From Bradyrhizobium sp. MOS003 (lineage in GTDB: Bacteria; Pseudomonadota; Alphaproteobacteria; Rhizobiales; Xanthobacteraceae): DNA of 64,000 nt. The stretch spans positions 248,001 through 312,000 of the forward strand of contig NZ_PYFW01000005.1 of NCBI RefSeq assembly GCF_003020125.1. The letters are read 5' to 3'. The notes beneath the pieces were generated by a model that was not told where the DNA came from, ran no database searches, and worked only from the letters and a program-made list of their open reading frames with translations. Shown here in pieces: positions 18,157 through 27,815 of this stretch (positions are counted from its first letter, which is position 1; every line of letters begins with the position of its first letter). The position numbers and the translations under genes are program-made.

Positions 18157-18426
18157 TCAATAGGCGCGACGCAGAACGGCACCAACTGGCACGCATACGC
18201 GGTCCATATACCAGCCATAAGGCGTCTCGACCCGCACCAAGGGACAACGGCGCACAGGTACATAGCGGTATGGGTACGGCTGCGCCCAGAAAGTAATAGG
18301 CGTCACTTGGCTCTGGCTCGTGAGCAGCGCCGCTGGTGCGGCTACAGGCATGGCGTCAGCGCTGCTCGCTGCGCACAGCATGATCGCCACGGCGAAAAGG
18401 CCGGATCGCAATACCCTCATGAACAT
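18157..18426 (-). CDS. Small secreted protein, Tyr/Pro/Arg-rich
   Basis: 89 residues from ATG 18426, chosen because AGGAG sits 8 bases upstream. The codons two and more positions further up would add an unlikely N-terminus. A clear Sec signal (LRSGLFAVAIMLCAASSADA, cut near residue 24) is followed by a short mature chain ending ITFWAQPYPYRYVPVRRC and VETPYGWYMDRVCVPVG. Its two Cys could pair. Such short YGWY-type exported proteins are frequent in Bradyrhizobium and uncharacterised. It stands alone upstream of gmd on the same strand. Confidence 0.65.
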   Translation of the reverse strand: MFMRVLRSGLFAVAIMLCAASSADAMPVAAPAALLTSQSQVTPITFWAQPYPYRYVPVRRCPLVRVETPYGWYMDRVCVPVGAVLRRAY

Positions 18427-19845
18427 CCCAAAAGCTCCTCGCGCCTGCGGATATCCCAGTCGCACTCGCCATACCCCAGTCACCGCAAGCACCTTGGGTA
18501 AGCGCGGCTGGTCCAAATAGCTAATGGAATTTACCAACGTCGTCGGTATGAAAGCAACCGCTGCTACGTGGCCAAGAGCCTTTTGGGTCAATATGGCGCG
18601 CAAGTGTGGCTTCTCGATCCTACTCCCCTCATCCGGGCCTCCAGCGAGGGGGTGAACGGTGGTAAAGCTCGGAAAACCGCTATAAACTGTCTGAGCCAGC
18701 CGTACACCCTTTCACCAAGCTTGGGAGAATATCCCGTATCGCCGCCAGCGGCTTCGTGTTGGTCCGCCATACGGGGGGCCGAGCGAGCGCTAATGTTGTT
18801 CGATCTGAGGGTTCAGCTGAGCCAGGTCGGCCGAGCGGGAACGGCTTGCTCTTTTTGGTCGAATTGAAAAGACTGCCACGCTCGGATTAACCCCCTGAAA
18901 CATCGACCATGACTGACGCTGAGATCACTGCTGTCGGAATAGCCTTGGCTCGCAACAACCATGCTCTAGTTTTGTGAGTCTATAAAGTTCAACTTTGCGG
19001 AGCCATGGATACCAGGATCAGGCGGCTTGTCACTTTCAGCAATCCTCGCATCCACCTCCCAGGCCCTGGAAGCCTAGAAGCTCTCTCAGTCTGGCACTTT
19101 GGTAATCTTGGGATCCTGACTTGGCGCCGTCATTGCAACGAAAATGACCTCTCTCGCCTGCTCTGCGGTGTCGGACTCGGTTGGTTGTCCGACCAACGTT
19201 CCGGTCGCCGGGTCCTGAGCGTTCCCGCTTGGTCACACCCACCGCGCAACATCATTCATGTGGTTCTGCGATAAGGTGGCATGGCATTCTCGATGAGCGA
19301 ACTACAATGAAGACGGTTTACCGCCGTATCTTAACCCGAAGATTTTGTTAACTATTGGTCGCAGGTTTGGCCCGATGACAATCCTCTCCTGACGGTACGG
19401 ATGCGGCAGAGCGCGAGCAATTTTCCAACTTCCAACGGTAAACGCTCTTGCGTTCTTCAGGAATTGCCATCTGCCAAGCTAGTCCAGGCGCAGGTTGAGG
19501 CGGTCGAAGAATTTGCCCCATAGCTGTTTACGCCTTCTAACAATTGCATTGTCTCACCCGAGAGCAAATAGGCGCATGATGCCGCCACGGCGGCCTCGAT
19601 TGTTGGCAAGCAAGGGCCTACTGCGAGCAGACGTGATCCATCTTTGACGCACTACCATTCCGCGCATCTCGACAACGCAGTAGTGCAATCCAACAACGCA
19701 CAGCTGATCAGGACTCTGCTCTCCGCGGATTCTGAAAAATTGCACTCACCGTGCCCAACATCGATAAAATTGCAAATACAGGCTTAGGCAGACGCCGACG
19801 TTTCTACGGTAGATCGTTTGAAACATCGAACAACGGGCGGCGGAT
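18427..19845. other. Long gene-poor stretch upstream of the GH5-repeat gene
   Basis: About 1.4 kb without a supported gene. It contains one probable minus-strand relic (19086-19229) and must hold the promoter of the rightward GH5-repeat gene at 19846. No tRNA, CRISPR, clear terminator or inverted repeat was found by eye. Confidence 0.45.
19086..19229 (-). pseudogene. Protein-like C-terminal fragment of unknown family
   Basis: Directly after a TGA the frame reads NAQDPATGTLVGQPTESDTA, then EQAREVIFVAMTAPSQDPKI and TKVPD to a stop at 19086. The composition is that of a real protein tail, but there is no start codon and upstream frames are broken. It is probably the end of a decayed gene. Confidence 0.25.
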
Positions 19846-22638
19846 ATGGAACTAGGAATCAACCTCACCGGCGCAGACTACGGTCTTTTTCCAACCGAGA
19901 GTGAAATCGATTACTTTGCTAGCAAAGGAATGAGCACGGTTCGGCTACAAGTCTCCTGGGAGAACTTGCAGCCCGCGAAGAATGGCCCGTTGGACCCGAC
20001 GTTTATCGAAAAGCTTGAGTCCATCGCCTCCTACGCGACTGCCAAGGGCGGACAGGTTATCATTGACGTTCATAATTATGGTTACGGCTACGGTAATCTA
20101 GTTGGGACAGAACAAACGCCCATCTCCTCCTTTGCCGATTTGTGGGGCAAGTTGGCTGGCGTGTTCGCGGACAATCCCAATATTGTCTTTGGGCTAATGA
20201 ACGAACCGCAGCTCCAGTCGGCCGACACCTGGCTCTCTGCTGTGAATGCTGCGATCGCGTCGATACGGGCCAACGGTGCGATCTCTCAAGAGATCCTGGT
20301 GCCAGGACTCTATTGGGATGGAGCATTCTCTTGGACTTCGTCCACGAACGCCTCAGTCCTGGGAGCACCAGGCGCAATTGTTGATAGCTCCAACAACTAC
20401 GGCTTCGAAGTTCATCAGTATCTCGATGATACGTCAGGGCAAAACAGTTGGGTAGTCTCAGAAACCATCGGCGTCGAACGTCTCGAGGCTATCACAGCTT
20501 GGGCCCGAGACTCCGGCGCAAAGTTGTTCTTGGGTGAGTTCGGCGCCGCGAACAATCCGACCGCGCTGACGGCGCTCGACAACATGCTCGCATACATGAG
20601 TGCGAATGATGACGTCTGGCAGGGCGGCACTTATTGGGCTGCAGGTCCGAGCTGGAACGATTACATGTTTTCTGTGGAACCTGGCCTCGGCATTTTAGAT
20701 CAGGCGCAGATGGCGATTTTAGAGAAATACACCGGCGCGCACTTTGTGCGAACAATACTGAGTAACGGCGAAACGCGGGTAGATACTCTGGTCGATGACA
20801 TCACTTCGCCTACCATCACTGACATTTACAATGCATCCGGACAATTGACTTCGAGGACGATATTCGACGCAGAGGGCATTGCTCGCAAGACTATCGTTGC
20901 ACACTCCGACGGCACATACGAATTGACAACTTTCCAGAATTCCGCATCAACTTCGACCTTGGTTCAACTTTTTGACAGTGCAAAACACCTGCTACAAGAG
21001 ACATCAATCAGTAACGACGGAAGCAAGGTTGTACAGTTTTTTGACGAGCTTAAGAACGCGACGAGCATCGCAACCTACAATTCGGACGGCTCGTTAAGCA
21101 CGCGTCTGACAAACGAGCCGGGCGGCGTACACGTATCCGACGAATTCAAGGATGGCATCGTAACAAGTAAGACCATATACGACCCTCAATGGTCATTCAT
21201 TTCTCGCACGACGTTTGAAGAGAGCGGAAAAGTCTTAACGGTCCAACACCAAGACGCTCATGGTAACAATGTCATCGACGAGTATGACGCAACCGGGATG
21301 TACATCGCCGTCAAAAGCATCTATTCTACGACCTGGGCTGACGTCTCTCATACGTACTTCGACGCCTCGGGCCATATTACGAAGGTTCAGAAGACACTAG
21401 AAAGCGGCGACCACGAGATCAGTTTGTACAGGTCAGGAAGCGACGTTCCCACTCGCGTAGAGATCTTCAACTCCGATTGGCAGCTCAGCTCATGCACCAG
21501 CAGCAATTTGGACAACACATACACGACAACGAAATTTGCACATCCCGGCTCTGCTCTCGTCATCAGCACCGAAGTGTACGACAGCTCTTGGAGCCTAATC
21601 TCTCGTACAACCTACTCATCCCGTGGAGAACTATCCTCCGTCGAATCAGTTCTTGAAACAGGTCAACATCAGATTAGTCACTACGATGACCTATCCCACA
21701 TCTCTTACGTTGATCTCTTCGCGAGCAATGGTCAACTCCTCCAGCGCACGCACTACAATTCAGCAGGAGTAATGACGGACATAGATCACCTTTTGAGCAA
21801 TGGCGATCACATCGTCTATACTTTCGACGGTCAACAGGCGGGTCTTCTTGTTTCCTCGGCGACTTACAACTCGAGCTGGGCGCTTGCGAGCCGAACGACG
21901 TTTGATGCTGCCGGCCACGTCGTTTCGATCCTCGAGGAGCAGCAGGCCGGGTCGCACGTGCTCGGAACCTATTCCACTGCACAGCAAACGCCATCGACGA
22001 TCGATGTTTTCGATCAGTCTTGGAGACTTACTGAGAGGTTCCAGCTCGACTCGAGCGGAGCCGTCACCGCAATAGATCACATCAATCCTGATAATAGTCA
22101 TACGGTCGAGACATTCCAACCTGGATCGGACAAGGTCCTAAAGTCAGAGTTGTACGATTCGAACTGGCGGCTTGTGGATCGCACTGAATTCGACGGTAGA
22201 GGCTTTTTGTTTCAGACGTTGAAAGAGAACCTAGACGGCACGCACTCTGTCGCGAACTTTTCGCTGGGGCTCTCGTCTCCAACAACGATCGATACGTTCG
22301 ATGCCAATTGGCAGATCAATGAACGTCAGCAAATTGATTCATTCGGAAGGGTTACTGCGATTGATCACGTCAACATTGATGGCTCTCATGTCGTTGACCA
22401 AATCAGCAGCGATCTGAGGACTTGGACAACCAAAGTATTCGACTCGTCTTGGAAAGATCTCTCGACGATCTCGCACAACGGACTAGAAGGCGCGCAAACA
22501 GCTGGCCTGTTAACCTTTTGGAACCACTCCACCGGGGTTGATACGACTTCGCATACGACTCTCCCGGATCATCTGCTCTCCGACTTTGCGACCATTTGGT
22601 TGCAGAGCCAGGCCTCATCTCAGCTATTGCATGCATAG
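19846..22638 (+). CDS. GH5-type glycoside hydrolase fused to a tandem ~48-residue repeat tail
   Basis: 930 residues. Residues ~1-305 form a GH5 (cellulase-like) TIM barrel: WENLQPAKNGPLD, DVHNYGYGYG, acid/base Glu120 in LMNEP, HQYLD (190-194), nucleophile Glu231 in LGEFGA, and GGTYWAAGPSW. From ~315 to 905 the chain is built of ten or so repeats of about 48 residues on the theme xxFDSSWxLxxRTxFDxxGx(V/L)xxIxHxxxDGxH, loosely like YD/RHS beta repeats but not canonical. There is no N-terminal signal. Export could use the C-terminus (type I) or another route, or the enzyme may act inside. Family knowledge: GH5 enzymes cut beta-1,4- and related glucans or mannans retentively. Inside an EPS locus the likely role is trimming, release or turnover of the polymer, with the tail as spacer or binder. 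It is AT-richer than the flanks. Confidence 0.85.
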   Translation: MELGINLTGADYGLFPTESEIDYFASKGMSTVRLQVSWENLQPAKNGPLDPTFIEKLESIASYATAKGGQVIIDVHNYGYGYGNLVGTEQTPISSFADLWGKLAGVFADNPNIVFGLMNEPQLQSADTWLSAVNAAIASIRANGAISQEILVPGLYWDGAFSWTSSTNASVLGAPGAIVDSSNNYGFEVHQYLDDTSGQNSWVVSETIGVERLEAITAWARDSGAKLFLGEFGAANNPTALTALDNMLAYMSANDDVWQGGTYWAAGPSWNDYMFSVEPGLGILDQAQMAILEKYTGAHFVRTILSNGETRVDTLVDDITSPTITDIYNASGQLTSRTIFDAEGIARKTIVAHSDGTYELTTFQNSASTSTLVQLFDSAKHLLQETSISNDGSKVVQFFDELKNATSIATYNSDGSLSTRLTNEPGGVHVSDEFKDGIVTSKTIYDPQWSFISRTTFEESGKVLTVQHQDAHGNNVIDEYDATGMYIAVKSIYSTTWADVSHTYFDASGHITKVQKTLESGDHEISLYRSGSDVPTRVEIFNSDWQLSSCTSSNLDNTYTTTKFAHPGSALVISTEVYDSSWSLISRTTYSSRGELSSVESVLETGQHQISHYDDLSHISYVDLFASNGQLLQRTHYNSAGVMTDIDHLLSNGDHIVYTFDGQQAGLLVSSATYNSSWALASRTTFDAAGHVVSILEEQQAGSHVLGTYSTAQQTPSTIDVFDQSWRLTERFQLDSSGAVTAIDHINPDNSHTVETFQPGSDKVLKSELYDSNWRLVDRTEFDGRGFLFQTLKENLDGTHSVANFSLGLSSPTTIDTFDANWQINERQQIDSFGRVTAIDHVNIDGSHVVDQISSDLRTWTTKVFDSSWKDLSTISHNGLEGAQTAGLLTFWNHSTGVDTTSHTTLPDHLLSDFATIWLQSQASSQLLHA

Positions 22639-22809
22639 TACTTTAGTGCATCGAGAGAACTACCCCCGCCTCGGCTTCAAAAATTGAGACTCGACTTCTA
22701 TCTTGGAACCTGGAGAGTCGATCGTCAGCATTCGCATGAACGCCTGTTGGGGGCCATCTTGATGGCTAGAACTTGAGCCGGGCCGAGCGACTGCGATAGC
22801 GAGGGTGAG

Positions 22810-23883
22810 ATGCCTTATCACGTTGTGCTAAATCGACCTACAGACCTAGCGGGCTTCACCAAAGAAGCCCAACTTGGTCTCTCACCTCGCCATTCCATGG
22901 CCGAACTTGCCAAGCAACTTGATGCCAGGGTTCACGACGGAGCCGGACTCACCCCCACCCTATGGGACAAATTGCTGGGCACACTCTCGCGAACTTCGCC
23001 ACTTTGGTGGACAATCGCAAGATCACTCCGCAAGAACGTAGTTTCGGGCGACGTTATCTTCTGCACTGGCGAAGACGTAGCGGCACCCGTAGCCGCGCTC
23101 TGCGGGAATCTGCCTCGAGTTAGCCTGGCGGTTATGGCACATTCAGTGGATAGCCGAAAAAAGCGTGTCGCCTTCCAAGTGTTTCGCATGAAGACTAGGG
23201 TGGATCTTTTCTTTACAGTCGCGGAGCCGCAGGCTGCCTTCCTTCGCGAGTTCCTGAAGTTGTCTAGCCGACGCGTGAAGTTCGTATGGGACCAAACTGA
23301 TACGCGCTTTTTCACGCCAGGAGCCGCTTCGCCCAAGACGCGGCCGTGCATAGTGAGCGTAGGTCTTGAGCGGCGCGACTATACTACCTTGGCAAAAGCG
23401 ACGTCAGACCTTGATATCGATGTTTGCATAAGCGGCTTTTCTTCTGACACGAGGTCTGCCTCGCGCGCGTTCCCGGAACAATTACCTGCGAATATGACGC
23501 GGCGCTTCTATAGCTGGCCCGACTTGCTGCAACTTTACAGAAATGCCGATGCCGTTGTAGTAACCCTTTTCCCGAATTCATATGCTGCCGGCGTCCAAGG
23601 ACTCATGGAAGGTATGGCGTGCGGCAGGCCGATTGTTGCTACCAGAACCAAAGGGCTTGAAAAATATCTAAATGCTCCTGGGCAAATCCTGACGGTGGAA
23701 CCCGGCAGTGCAAGCGATATGCGGCGTGCTATAGTTAGAATACTTGAGGACCGTGAGGAGCGCGGGAGACTAGCCGAGCACGCGGTAATGCTAGCTGCAG
23801 AGAGGCATCAGCTTGATCGCTATGTTCACGAAATAGCTGCTTCTTTACGTGAGCTCGCGGCCGGATTAGACGATCCCAACTAA
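22810..23883 (+). CDS. Group 1 (GT4-like) glycosyltransferase
   Basis: 357 residues. The C-terminal half has the GT-B nucleotide-sugar site of the GT4 family: SVGLERRDYTTL (~181-192), then NSYAAGVQGLMEGMACGRPI near 256-275 (E-x7-E-like region) and GLEKYL. It should transfer a sugar from a nucleotide donor to the lipid-linked repeat unit on the cytoplasmic face; donor and linkage cannot be read from sequence. It follows the GH5-repeat gene by ~170 bases on the same strand and converges on the GH5 lipoprotein gene. The ATG at 22810 follows GAGGGTGAG. No membrane segment is evident. Confidence 0.85.
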   Translation: MPYHVVLNRPTDLAGFTKEAQLGLSPRHSMAELAKQLDARVHDGAGLTPTLWDKLLGTLSRTSPLWWTIARSLRKNVVSGDVIFCTGEDVAAPVAALCGNLPRVSLAVMAHSVDSRKKRVAFQVFRMKTRVDLFFTVAEPQAAFLREFLKLSSRRVKFVWDQTDTRFFTPGAASPKTRPCIVSVGLERRDYTTLAKATSDLDIDVCISGFSSDTRSASRAFPEQLPANMTRRFYSWPDLLQLYRNADAVVVTLFPNSYAAGVQGLMEGMACGRPIVATRTKGLEKYLNAPGQILTVEPGSASDMRRAIVRILEDREERGRLAEHAVMLAAERHQLDRYVHEIAASLRELAAGLDDPN

Positions 23884-23955
23884 GCGAACCGCAGCCGCTC
23901 CCGTCCGCCCCAGCGTTGGCACCAATGATACATCCATAAACTCTTTCTTTCCCGC

Positions 23956-25086
23956 CTATTTATCATTTCCATTGAGCGACACAGTCGCACTCAGGTAGGG
24001 CTCCAAATATTTCATCTGCGGCCTGTCTTTCCGCGGTGGCGCCCATGTTGTCGCTCGTCCGTTGCCGCCCAGCGCAACGTTCCGATCCGGGCTATTTTTA
24101 TCCCATTGGGATGCATACGGATCTAGGAGAAAAATATAATTGTCCTGCCACCAGCCTCCGCCGGCCCACCACGTCCAGCCAAAGAATACGTCCGCATTCT
24201 TCTCGACATAGTTTAGAAGCTCTGTAACGGCTTTCTGGCTCTCCTTGGTTGCACACGCAGCAAACTCTCCCACCATTGCGCGTCGCCCCGTTAGCCTAGC
24301 CCATTTAACAAATTCATCGAAGACACTCGGCGAGGTTGACTGAACGTAACAATCTTTGCCAGCGCTATATTTGTCAAAGTAGTGGTGGATAGAGAATGCA
24401 AAATTGTTGAGCGGATCATGAATGCTTGCCGCCCATGCCCGGTTCTCACGCTTGGAGAACCAACCTGGATGGCTCCAGTCGTTTCCTGAGACTACAATAA
24501 GGTTCTTTGCACCGACCCTTCTGATTGCAGCGATAGCTGCATTCTGCGCATCTATCAGAGTACGAGTATCTTGATCGTGCGGCTCGTTCTGAAGTTCAAA
24601 TATCACATCCTGATAGTCTCTCCAGCGCACCGCTATCTTCTGCCAAAGATCCGCGAAGTGATCGATTGACACCTTTTCCGTTTCGCCCACCACGTATTCG
24701 ACACCTTCGATCGAGCGCCTGCCGAAGCTATGTATCTCGATCTGGACCTTCCCACCCAGATTGAGGATCTCTCTGATCTGAGCGTCAATTTCTGACACCT
24801 GCTTGAGGTCGAGCGCACCAAACAATTCGGGCTGCAACTGCTCCCATCCGACAAGCAGTCTTACGAAGTTCATTCTTTTTTCGACGAGGAAATAGTTGAT
24901 TGCAGCGTTCGCCGGAAACAATTCGCCATTCGCATAGATCTGCCCGGACAAGTTGATTCCGCGCAGCATCGGATTTTTGGTTGGTTGCGGACGAACATCT
25001 GAACCTGTGCACGCTGTATTGGCCAGCGTCACCATCAAGAATGCGGCAAATTGCACGGCTCGCTCGCGAAGGATCAACGACAGCAC
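23956..25086 (-). CDS. GH5-type glycoside hydrolase lipoprotein
   Basis: 376 residues from GTG 25086. A lipoprotein signal ends at LANTAC (Cys26), so the enzyme is anchored in the envelope. The GH5 barrel shows NLSGQIYANGELFPAN, WEQLQPELFGALDL, IEIHSFG (117-123), acid/base Glu168 in LQNEPH, HHYFDKYS (234-241), nucleophile Glu274 in VGEFAA, and WTWWAGGGWW. The layout and several motifs (FADLWQK, QNAAIAAIR) closely parallel the catalytic part of the gene at 19846, so the two are paralogues, one repeat-tailed and one lipid-anchored. Probable role: periplasmic or outer-membrane cleavage of the EPS, comparable in concept to the glycanases found in other EPS loci (inference). The start codon is not certain. 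Confidence 0.86.
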   Translation of the reverse strand: MLSLILRERAVQFAAFLMVTLANTACTGSDVRPQPTKNPMLRGINLSGQIYANGELFPANAAINYFLVEKRMNFVRLLVGWEQLQPELFGALDLKQVSEIDAQIREILNLGGKVQIEIHSFGRRSIEGVEYVVGETEKVSIDHFADLWQKIAVRWRDYQDVIFELQNEPHDQDTRTLIDAQNAAIAAIRRVGAKNLIVVSGNDWSHPGWFSKRENRAWAASIHDPLNNFAFSIHHYFDKYSAGKDCYVQSTSPSVFDEFVKWARLTGRRAMVGEFAACATKESQKAVTELLNYVEKNADVFFGWTWWAGGGWWQDNYIFLLDPYASQWDKNSPDRNVALGGNGRATTWAPPRKDRPQMKYLEPYLSATVSLNGNDK

Positions 25087-25386
25087 GACGACACCTCAAA
25101 ACACCACACTCTCTGGCATAAGCAATTCTCTTCGGTCCGTCGACGTCCTCCGCCGTTCAGGATACCCACGTGGCTCATACCTAAAACCTATCGCGATCCG
25201 GGAGCACAAAAGACGCGGCCCACCATTAACGATCCAAATACTTGCGGCCGGCAGCCCCTTGCCTAGACCTCGTATTTCCCTAACGTCTAGTGTATTGAGA
25301 ATAGCATTTTGGACCCTTATCCCATCTCTCCGTGAACCTTAACCAAGCCGCCAGTTCACGGAATTCTTACTGGAAGCCACGACCTT
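25087..25386. promoter_or_regulatory. Divergent intergenic region between GH5 lipoprotein and acyltransferase
   Basis: A 300-base AT-rich gap between two divergently read genes; both promoters must lie here. No coding content or clear operator is seen. Confidence 0.35.
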
Positions 25387-26595
25387 ATGTTGATCGATAG
25401 CCGCCTCCTTCGCAAATCGTTACCCTCAGACTCGTTAAGTATCGCCGCCAACGATTGGCCCGCCCGAAGCGGACAAACGATTCCATCGCTCGATGGCCTC
25501 CGAGCCGGCAGCGTCATGCTCGTTCTCCTGGGCCACTTGATCCTGCCATCGTCGATGATTGGAATAAGCGCGCTTGGGCTAGATGTATTTTTTCTTGTAA
25601 GCGGCTTTCTGATCACACGGTTGTTTTTTGCAGAGGCGCGTGAATCTGGTCACCTGAACCTTAGAGCATTTTACCTCAGACGGATTGTGCGTCTTTACCC
25701 CGTTCTGTTCGTTTATCTTGCCATCGTTTTGACAGTTCAGACGGCTCGTGGAGGAGATATCAACACGTTCGAGGTCTCTTCCGTATTGTTCTATTTTTGG
25801 AACTATCTGACCGCGCATCAGGAAATTGTTGGAGACTCGTCCATTCTCCCGATTGGCGTCTTATGGTCACTCTCAGTGGAGGAGCACTTCTATCTGTTCG
25901 CTCCCCTTGCCTTCATTTGTTTGAGAGGTAGCCCGCTGGCCATGCTGCGGGCGACTCTTGCTGTGTGCGCCGCCACTTTGCTTCTTCGATATCTGTACTG
26001 CTTTATCTGGCCAGGCATCGAAAAGACGCTTTGGATCTATCGACATTCAGAGACAAGAGCCGATTCTATCGCTTATGGCGCTATGCTGGCCTGTCTCGTT
26101 CAAATCAATCCTTATCACCATATCGTCAAGTTTTTAGCAGGCCGCACAGCCTTTGTAATAGGAACGATGGTGTTGCTGTCTTCCTACGCTATTCGCGACC
26201 CTTATTTCCAAAACACACTGCGATTCACTATCCAGGGCCTTGCTCTCATTCCAATGCTTTGTGGCGTAGTGTTCGGACAGCCATTTCCATTCCTTAATTC
26301 TTTGCTTAATCAATTCATTGTGCGTTGGATCGGCCAGATCAGCTACTCAGTCTATGTTTGGCATGGGGGCATCATATTCCTCTTCAGTTGGTGGCTATTT
26401 CAACTCCCAAACTTTCTAAACTTGTTCCTGCAATTAGCTCTCACTTTTGTACTCGCCGCCTGCTCATACTACGTGGTCGAGCGGCCTGCTCTAAAACTTC
26501 GCAAGCTGGTAAGGACCTCCCCTTCTAGCGGCAAGACTGCCACAGCAGCGCCCGAACTTTGCGATCTCACATCTCCAAAGAGCATTGCCGGATGA
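25387..26595 (+). CDS. Acyltransferase 3 (OafA/YrhL-type) membrane protein
   Basis: 402 residues with about ten hydrophobic segments. Family signs: SLDGLRAGSVMLVLLGHL (the conserved R and H of the family's first helix), GLDVFFLVSGFLITRLF, FYLRRIVRLYPVLF, the conserved SLSVEEHFYLFAPLAF, and ISYSVYVWHG near the C-terminus. These integral inner-membrane enzymes transfer acetyl or other acyl groups from acyl-CoA to sugars of surface polysaccharide or its lipid-linked precursor. The stop overlaps the ATG of the next acyltransferase gene (ATGA at 26592), so the two are translated together. Confidence 0.93.
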   Translation: MLIDSRLLRKSLPSDSLSIAANDWPARSGQTIPSLDGLRAGSVMLVLLGHLILPSSMIGISALGLDVFFLVSGFLITRLFFAEARESGHLNLRAFYLRRIVRLYPVLFVYLAIVLTVQTARGGDINTFEVSSVLFYFWNYLTAHQEIVGDSSILPIGVLWSLSVEEHFYLFAPLAFICLRGSPLAMLRATLAVCAATLLLRYLYCFIWPGIEKTLWIYRHSETRADSIAYGAMLACLVQINPYHHIVKFLAGRTAFVIGTMVLLSSYAIRDPYFQNTLRFTIQGLALIPMLCGVVFGQPFPFLNSLLNQFIVRWIGQISYSVYVWHGGIIFLFSWWLFQLPNFLNLFLQLALTFVLAACSYYVVERPALKLRKLVRTSPSSGKTATAAPELCDLTSPKSIAG

Positions 26596-27716
26596 CCTCT
26601 CCTCCCTTAGACCAACTGCCCATCGGCACGGTAGCAAGAGAAGCCAAGTGGCCGACCACTCTGCCCGTGTATGTCGGGATTCAGTACGCTCGAGCCATTG
26701 CAGCTTCGCTCGTGCTAGTAGGTCACGCAATGGATATCCTCCCGGGATCAAAGATTCCGACAGAGTATAATTTTGGGGGAATTGGAGTAGACATCTTCTT
26801 CGTCATTAGCGGCTTCATTATGTGGGTCACAACGGAAGCCAGGCAAATGACACCGATCGATTTTTGGCTGCGCCGCGTAAGGCGCATCGTCCCGTTATAT
26901 TGGCTTTTCACTAGCGTCATAGTCATCATCGGCATTTTCGCCCCGGGCATCCTGGGCGCAACGAAAGTCACGACGACGAGCGCGTTACAATCGTATCTCT
27001 TTATCCCTCACTACTTCAGCAACTCAACGTACGCCGACCTGATCGCGCCCTTGCTTGGACCTGGCTGGACTCTCAATTATGAGATGTTCTTCTACTTGGT
27101 ATTCGGGATATGCCTGCTTCCAAGTTTGTTTCCCAATCGTCTACTGATCACGGCTGTAGCTTTCACAACACTCGTTGTATTGGGAGCCTGCATAAACTCC
27201 AGAGCCCCGATTTGGCTCGTCTACACTAATCAACTACTCATTGAGTTCTTATTCGGTCTCTATCTCGGGCGTTCGCGAGGCACTCTGGAACAGCTTCCAT
27301 TCTCCATCGGATTCATTCTCGCTTGCGGTAGCCTCTGTCTTGCCGCTGTACTGTTCATCAAGTTCGACCTTCCACGCCTACTTACGTTCGGAATCCCCGC
27401 TGTCGGTATCGTGGCTGGAATGATTTGTCTTGAAAGAGTATGGCAGAGTAAACCTTCCTCAATCATCCTTTTCTTTGGTGACGCCTCATACTCCTTATAC
27501 TTGAGCCATCTCTTCGCCGTTTCTGCAGTACTCTCCTTGGCGCGGAAGTTTCCCATTTCATGGTACTTATCGGCTCCGCTGGCGATTGCTCTCGCATATG
27601 CGCTCGGGGCTCTGATTTACACAATGTGTGAACGTCCCTTCATTAGGCTGCTCGCGACGCGAGCACGGCGGCCAAAACACCATCAATCATCAGCAGTAGA
27701 ATCTATTAGTCCTTGA
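26592..27716 (+). CDS. Second acyltransferase 3-type membrane protein
   Basis: 374 residues from ATG 26592, which overlaps the preceding stop as ATGA. The protein is multi-pass with the family features VGIQYARAIAASLVLVGH, GIGVDIFFVISGFIMW, FWLRRVRRIVPLYW, LGPGWTLNYEMFFYLVF and ASYSLYLSHLF. It resembles ExoZ-type acetyltransferases more than its neighbour does (GPGWTLNYEMFFY). Two different acyltransferases in one coupled pair imply at least two decorations, or two acceptor positions, on the polymer. Donor and position are unknown. Confidence 0.93.
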   Translation: MTSPPLDQLPIGTVAREAKWPTTLPVYVGIQYARAIAASLVLVGHAMDILPGSKIPTEYNFGGIGVDIFFVISGFIMWVTTEARQMTPIDFWLRRVRRIVPLYWLFTSVIVIIGIFAPGILGATKVTTTSALQSYLFIPHYFSNSTYADLIAPLLGPGWTLNYEMFFYLVFGICLLPSLFPNRLLITAVAFTTLVVLGACINSRAPIWLVYTNQLLIEFLFGLYLGRSRGTLEQLPFSIGFILACGSLCLAAVLFIKFDLPRLLTFGIPAVGIVAGMICLERVWQSKPSSIILFFGDASYSLYLSHLFAVSAVLSLARKFPISWYLSAPLAIALAYALGALIYTMCERPFIRLLATRARRPKHHQSSAVESISP

Positions 27717-27815
27717 ATTGAGGAGCAAACAAGCGGGCTTCGCTCCATGGCTCGTCCAGAGCTGCGCATCTTGCAAGCGTCAGCTTGACCACGCTCGCCC
27801 ACCTTGCGGAGTCCA

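Noticed and set aside
18427..19845. Possible small RNA or riboswitch in the 1.4 kb gap
   Set aside because: I found no conserved riboswitch core or promoter-terminator pair by eye; covariance-model searches (Infernal with Rfam) would be needed, and a hit would overturn this.
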